NCBI GenBank assembly: GCA_003427395.1
Contig: BFEA01000233.1
Location: 1,257,359-1,277,868, forward strand
Source of the DNA: Chara braunii
Lineage: Eukaryota; Streptophyta; Charophyceae; Charales; Characeae
Length of the DNA: 20,510 bases
Direction: 5' to 3'
Translations under genes and position numbers: made by a program
Notes under the pieces: generated by a model
Database searches by the model: none
Seen by the model: only the letters and a program-made list of their open reading frames with translations
Told to the model about the DNA's origin: nothing
Part shown: piece by piece, positions 17,181-20,510 of the stretch
Layout of the letters: every line of letters begins with the position of its first letter
How positions within the stretch are numbered: the stretch's first letter is position 1

Positions 17181-17508
17181 TATCGGAGAGCGAATCCCGA
17201 GACTGCAACTTTCGTAGCTTCTCTTACGTTTCTTGCTCTTCATTATTTATCTGACAGGCTCATGTAGTGGACCTGAGAGGAAAGGTGTAAGTAAGGCAGG
17301 CTGACAGTCAATCCTCCACGATGCGGGAGTAATCAATGCTGGTCAGGGTTCCTTTGGCCGGACGGAAGGAAGCGTGAGTGTGTGTTATGATGTAATATTT
17401 TTTCTGACTTGCTGGTGGAATAGGAACCGGACTGATGCTCCCCAGAATGGAAATGGAGCCAGGGTCGTAAGGACCTGCTTAAAAAAAAAAAATTAAAAAA
17501 ATTAAAAA
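17181..17508 (+). mobile_element. LINE 3' UTR with stem-loop and A-rich tail
   Basis: Non-coding sequence follows the ORF2 stop. From 17305 (CAGTCAATCC ... AATCAATGCTG) it matches the truncated element at 932-1172. The stem-loop at 17437-17459 lies 20 bases before an A-rich tail (17480-17508) with three TT interruptions. The tail marks the 3' end of the insertion. Confidence 0.75.
17437..17459 (+). other. 3' stem-loop of the LINE, copy E5
   Basis: GCTCC (17437-17441) pairs with GGAGC (17455-17459). The loop reads CCAGAATGGAAAT, a variant of the AATAGA loop of the other copies. As the copy on the autonomous-type element, it is the likely source of the family's 3' signal. Confidence 0.55.
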
Positions 17509-18364
17509 ATGACAACCAAACTTACCAAAGCGCACTTTGTGCAAAACCGACATTTCAAAGGGCAAGATATGGTGGGTTCCTGCACCGTCACCAACCGAGA
17601 CAACACAACCTTCATGCTCTTCACTTCTCCGCCTTTCTTGACTGTCACCAACCAAGACAGCCCTGTGTGTGCAACCAACACTGTCACTCTGCCCAGTCCT
17701 TCCGATGTGACGTGACTTCTTGATGGGTGAGTGTGCAGCACGTAGTCTGCACAGGATTGCAGCTGAGATTAAGAGGAGGAGAAAGGAGGGTCTCATTTAT
17801 AGCATGCAACAAGGTCAGCGCAGAGAGCTAGTGACGATGCATAAGTGGGGCTTGGGAAGGTCAAGGGATGTCGGAGGGGGACGGTTTTCAAGAAGCGGGA
17901 GGATGGCGGGTTACCACCTTTCGCACACCTTGATCTGACCAGGTCGTGTGTAGCCAACCGAAGTATTGAAACGACAAGAGAGGAAAAGCAGGGTGATGCA
18001 AGGAGGAGGACAGGCAGAAGGGAAGGAAAGGTGTGAAGATGAATAGAGAGAGGGGAAGTTGACAGGTGGCCTGCATCGGCGCTACCACAAGTTCTTGCTC
18101 CAAAATTTCCAAGAAGAAATGTCGCGAAAAACATCATGCAGAAGGAGACCCGGAAGACCCCGACCTGCCCCAATCCCGACCCTCAAGCAACAACAAGGCG
18201 AAAACAAAAATAACACTGGAGTAATCCGAAAGTCCCTACGTTGGATTTCATAATTTCTCAACGAGTATAATAATCAGGTCATCACAGTGGTTGACAAGGT
18301 TCTTGGTTTTCAAGCAGGTTCTTTTCCGGCCTTTTTAATTTTGTGAATTTTAGACAAGAGAGTC
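17509..18364. other. Unassigned region between the two LINE segments
   Basis: A TGTCACCAACC(G/A)AGACA motif occurs twice (about 17587 and 17642), a diverged 56-bp direct repeat. Open frames of 60-126 codons overlap on both strands. The longest (minus, 18173-17793) has a hydrophobic Leu/Ser-rich segment but no motif. I call none of them a gene. Confidence 0.4.
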
Positions 18365-19015
18365 TTAGAGAGAAGAATATGGCAACGCCCCCCCAAGGTT
18401 GTGACAGTTCCTCAGTCTGGTTTTCAGGGTTTCTACCACAATCCACTCCTTCTGCTGCCGGTCCCAAATATCTCCCAACCTCACCACGCCCTTCCTAGCC
18501 CAGCCTTTCCACGGGCGCCTGGTGCTCAGGAAAACCCTACTATGCGAGTCTGTGATCCACCTGTTCCCGAACAGTGGTTGCCCGAGCACCTCTTCCCACC
18601 GCAATGGGGGGGGGGTGTCAGGGAGGGGGAGCTTCCTCCATATCCTAAGCAGCGTGGGCCAAAACGCGTCGTTGGGGATATCCTTCCGTGTGACTTGGTT
18701 ATCCTCGTCAATGTTGTGGTGACCCTACGCGTGATAGGCCAGTATCTACCCTCCAACCATAAGAGGGCATCCATATCCCGGGGGGGCAGTGGGGGCTAGT
18801 CTCCTCAGTTGCTCCAAGGCCAAAGCCCTCCAGGGCAGCTGTGGATTAAAAATCAAACTTTGAATCCACTGGAGGGCGAGGGCCATAAGTTGTGATGTTG
18901 GGTCAATGATTCCCAAACCCCCTTTTGCCTTTGGTTGGATCGCCGTCTCCCAGGCAGCTCTACTAATCACATGCTCTCGCTCGTGATTGCCTCTCCACAA
19001 GAAAGCCACCACCTG
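18365..19015 (-). pseudogene. Internal fragment of a second, related LINE ORF2
   Basis: Minus-strand reading gives VVAFLWRGNHEREHVISRAAWE, then KGGLGIIDP, LALEQLRRLAPTAPP, NDAFWPTLLRIWRKLPLPD and LGQPLFGNRWITD, with KGWARKGVVRLGDIWD after it. These blocks occur in the same order in the large LINE (WSGDPNKENCIPKIAW, KGGLGIIDP, STPYWTALLWIWREV, LRQPLFGNLWV, RRWLSWIKHGVWKVSHLW). Identity is partial, so this is a different subfamily. Two stops (after MVGG and YHA) and a shift in the C/G run at 18605-18613 disable it. It covers only the connector region; the RT core and zinc finger are absent. Confidence 0.75.
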
Positions 19016-19040
19016 TTTCTGGAGCGGTCACGGCCGCTGG

Positions 19041-19130
19041 GCGCAGTTCCCAGCACGTGCTGCCCCCCATGAATAGATCGGAGCCTTGCTTTGCTTTGTT
19101 TTTTTTTGGAAAAAAAGAAAGAGAGAGAAG
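19041..19130 (+). mobile_element. Short retroelement 3' end, copy E4
   Basis: Bases 19041-19084 match E3 at 36 of 44 positions, including the palindrome CAGCACGTGCTG (19051-19062). The stem-loop is GCCCC (19062-19066) with GGAGC (19080-19084), one mismatch in the stem and loop CATGAATAGATC. T-rich and then A/G-rich sequence follows to about 19130. It lies right at the truncated 5' end of the minus-strand LINE fragment, in opposite orientation, so its insertion may have separated that fragment from its upstream part. Confidence 0.55.
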
Positions 19131-19212
19131 AATATGCCGACTGGCTAAGGGCATGGCAGAGCCCCCCCTTACAAAGGTGGAGTATGTGCCAGATATCATC
19201 ATTATCAGTCCT

Positions 19213-19350
19213 TCATGGATAGCATTTTTTTGGACAGCGTCCTGCAGAATTCATGTTTAAACACAGCAGCCACTGAATCATCCATGATCCAATGGAGAGG
19301 TAGCATGACCTCACTTTCTACTTTACTTTTCCATGTCGCGAATACCACCA
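19213..19350 (-). pseudogene. Short unassigned protein-like frame
   Basis: A minus-strand frame of about 45 codons reads PLVVFATWKSKVESEVMLPL, then HWIMDDSVAAVFKHEFCRTL and a short tail to a TGA. Its composition (Trp, Phe, Met, His and balanced charge) is protein-like. It is not LINE sequence. Upstream minus-strand frames (19445-19795) might belong to the same gene: GTAGAC ... TTTTTTCAG (about 19455 to 19381) could be an intron, but joining the frames gives no clear continuation. I do not recognise a family. Confidence 0.25.
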
Positions 19351-20110
19351 AAGGTTAACAGGGACCTTGTTATAATGACCCTGAAAAAATCCTGAAAATT
19401 TAGGACTCTGTTAACCTCTTCTCACGAATACTGTCCCAGACATATCATACTCGTCTACAATTGTCCAAACCACTTGTTAATGGGGCCCCCTCCTGGGGCG
19501 TGGTTCCACAAGCAGCTGGACTGGATAGCAGTAGAGCTGTGGGGCTCCCTGTCGTAAACTTCTGCAATGCGGAAGAAAAAAGGGGTGGCTCTTTGGCAGG
19601 CATTGGATCTGAATATGTAGGACAAAGGTGGAGCAAAAACGGCCCTAGAGGGATAACGTAGCAAGGAGAGACTAACATCTGATGCAGCAATGAACTATCA
19701 GTCTGCTTTATTTGGCCCTGAAAGCTCAAAACTGTTTTCACATAGTTCTTCTTCACACAATTTGGCAGAGAACCTGGCTCTCGCCTGCCCGTCATATCCC
19801 CCTGTGCAGGGAGGTCTCATGGCATTGTTCTGTGTTTTAACTTTTACGCTTTTGAATTTCAATTGGTGTTTAGTAACTTTAGTTATCATTTTGTCTGATC
19901 ATTCTCAATCTGTTACTTTGAATCCAAGCTAGTGGAACCTCCCTGGGGACCATGCTGAATGTTTTTTTCTCTCATTTATACATTGTTTAGGGATTATCTG
20001 AAGTCCAACAACACCGACATTTACCTGTCTTTTTTCTGTAGAGTTTAGCTAATGTCTGTTCTTTTGGCTTTTAAACCAACCTGGGTTTTCAAGCTCTCTG
20101 CACCTCTGAT
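19351..20110. other. Unassigned sequence
   Basis: Open frames of 60-116 codons lie on both strands at 19445-19932. None has a motif, and two minus-strand frames overlap over the same bases, so the choice between them is arbitrary. The rest is AT-rich without repeats. Confidence 0.4.
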
Positions 20111-20111
20111 T

Positions 20112-20301
20112 TGTGCTAGCACACCAACACGCCAAAAGGCGCACAATGGTCCCACCACGACAGGGGAACGAGTTACAAAGACAGAACATAGACACACGGT
20201 ACTGTGATACAATTACAGAACAGATACAATGTCTCCCAGGTTTCTCCGTGACAGAAAACCTGGACATCACATGTATATAAGAGAACGTGTTGTCACGGAG
20301 A
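20112..20301 (+). promoter_or_regulatory. Cluster of inverted repeats with TATA-like box
   Basis: TGTGCTAGCACA (20112-20123) is a perfect 12-bp palindrome. CCAGGTTT (20236-20243) is complementary to AAACCTGG (20256-20263). TCTCCGTGACA (20243-20253), inside that hairpin, is also complementary to TGTCACGGAGA (20291-20301), so two alternative folds compete. TATATAAG at 20274-20281 is a good TATA box between the arms. The density of symmetric elements around a TATA box suggests a promoter, possibly of an LTR continuing beyond the window. Confidence 0.4.
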
Positions 20302-20442
20302 CAAGGAACATCACAATGAGTTGAATGATCACATGTATACAGCATTCCTGTGTCTTTCTTCTGTGTGCTTGCATCCCTGTTTCTATAAGTCTGTGTCTCC
20401 CTATTACTGTGTTTTCACAAGCCAAGTCTCCGTCCTTCTCCG

Positions 20443-20445
<3 letters not shown>

Positions 20446-20510
<65 letters not shown>
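20446..20510. repeat. (CT)n microsatellite, runs off the window end
   Basis: 65 bp of uninterrupted CT dinucleotides reaching the last base. The true length is unknown, and such a tract may also mark a contig end. Confidence 0.95.

Larger units (their letters stand above)
11213..17508 (+). mobile_element. Decayed plant-type (L1-like) LINE, ~6.3 kb
   Basis: The order is ORF1-like remnant, APE-type endonuclease, linker, reverse transcriptase, thumb/connector, C-terminal zinc-finger domain, 3' UTR with a stem-loop, A-rich tail. This is the standard order of plant L1-clade non-LTR retrotransposons. Coding sequence shifts frame at least eight times and carries several stops, so the element cannot move by itself. 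About 980 bp of unrelated DNA (15218-16201) interrupts ORF2 between the connector and the zinc-finger domain. I found no convincing target-site duplication, so both ends are approximate and the 5' limit could lie upstream, including the 321-bp repeats. Confidence 0.85.

Noticed and set aside
11213-17508. Target-site duplication of the large LINE
   Set aside because: I compared the bases after the A-rich tail (from 17509) with sequence near 11140-11215 and found no convincing match, so the 5' end stays undefined.
17793-18173. 126-codon minus-strand frame with hydrophobic segment
   Set aside because: Overlapping frames on both strands are similarly open and no family motif or start context supports it.

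Overview
The window reads as nuclear DNA of a eukaryote, most likely a plant or streptophyte alga. The evidence is a plant-type LINE with a C-terminal zinc-finger domain, tRNA-headed SINE-like repeats, homopolymer A tails on insertions, long microsatellites and a scaffold-type single N. The style of the repeats and of the gag-like region makes me think of a charophyte such as Chara, but that is an impression and not something the sequence proves. I see no intact gene with a known function, no rRNA and no functional tRNA. Almost everything recognisable is transposable-element debris with stops and frameshifts.

Layout. Positions 1-238 form an almost complete foldback (imperfect inverted repeat). 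932-1172 is a 5'-truncated LINE 3' end with a 32-A tail. Against it, on the minus strand, lies a long tRNA-headed repeat (1173-1862) containing a (CA)26 tract. Relatives of that repeat occur at 2030-2165 and 5310-5726. A degenerate LTR-retrotransposon gag-like frame occupies 2914-4790 (minus), followed by a 20-bp direct repeat and another A-tailed element end near 5223. 6440-8640 is T-rich, non-coding, tandemly repeated and promoter/leader-like; it includes the N at 7964, flanked by near-identical sequence. An unassigned but protein-like frame lies at 8642-9429. 9660-10230 contains palindromes and a short repeat end. 10523-11139 is a 321-bp tandem repeat.

The dominant feature is a decayed non-LTR retrotransposon at about 11213-17508 (plus). 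It has ORF1-like remnants, an APE endonuclease (a stop stands where the catalytic Glu is expected), an RT with NYRPI, an A motif, QGDPLAP and FADD, a long intact thumb/connector frame, a zinc-finger tail and a 3' UTR with an A-rich tail. About 1 kb of foreign, promoter-like DNA (15218-16201) splits its ORF2. An internal fragment of a related LINE lies on the minus strand at 18365-19015. 19100-20510 is mostly unassigned, with nested inverted repeats, a TATA-like box and a (CT)n tract running off the end.

The most interesting pattern is a small stem-loop with a conserved AATAGA-like loop. It sits just upstream of the A-rich or T-rich tail of five otherwise different insertions, including the big LINE, and one copy carries a paired stem change. 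This fits one LINE machinery mobilising several repeats through a shared 3' RNA hairpin. Plant L1 LINEs and their partner SINEs are known to do something similar; the particular family here is my inference.
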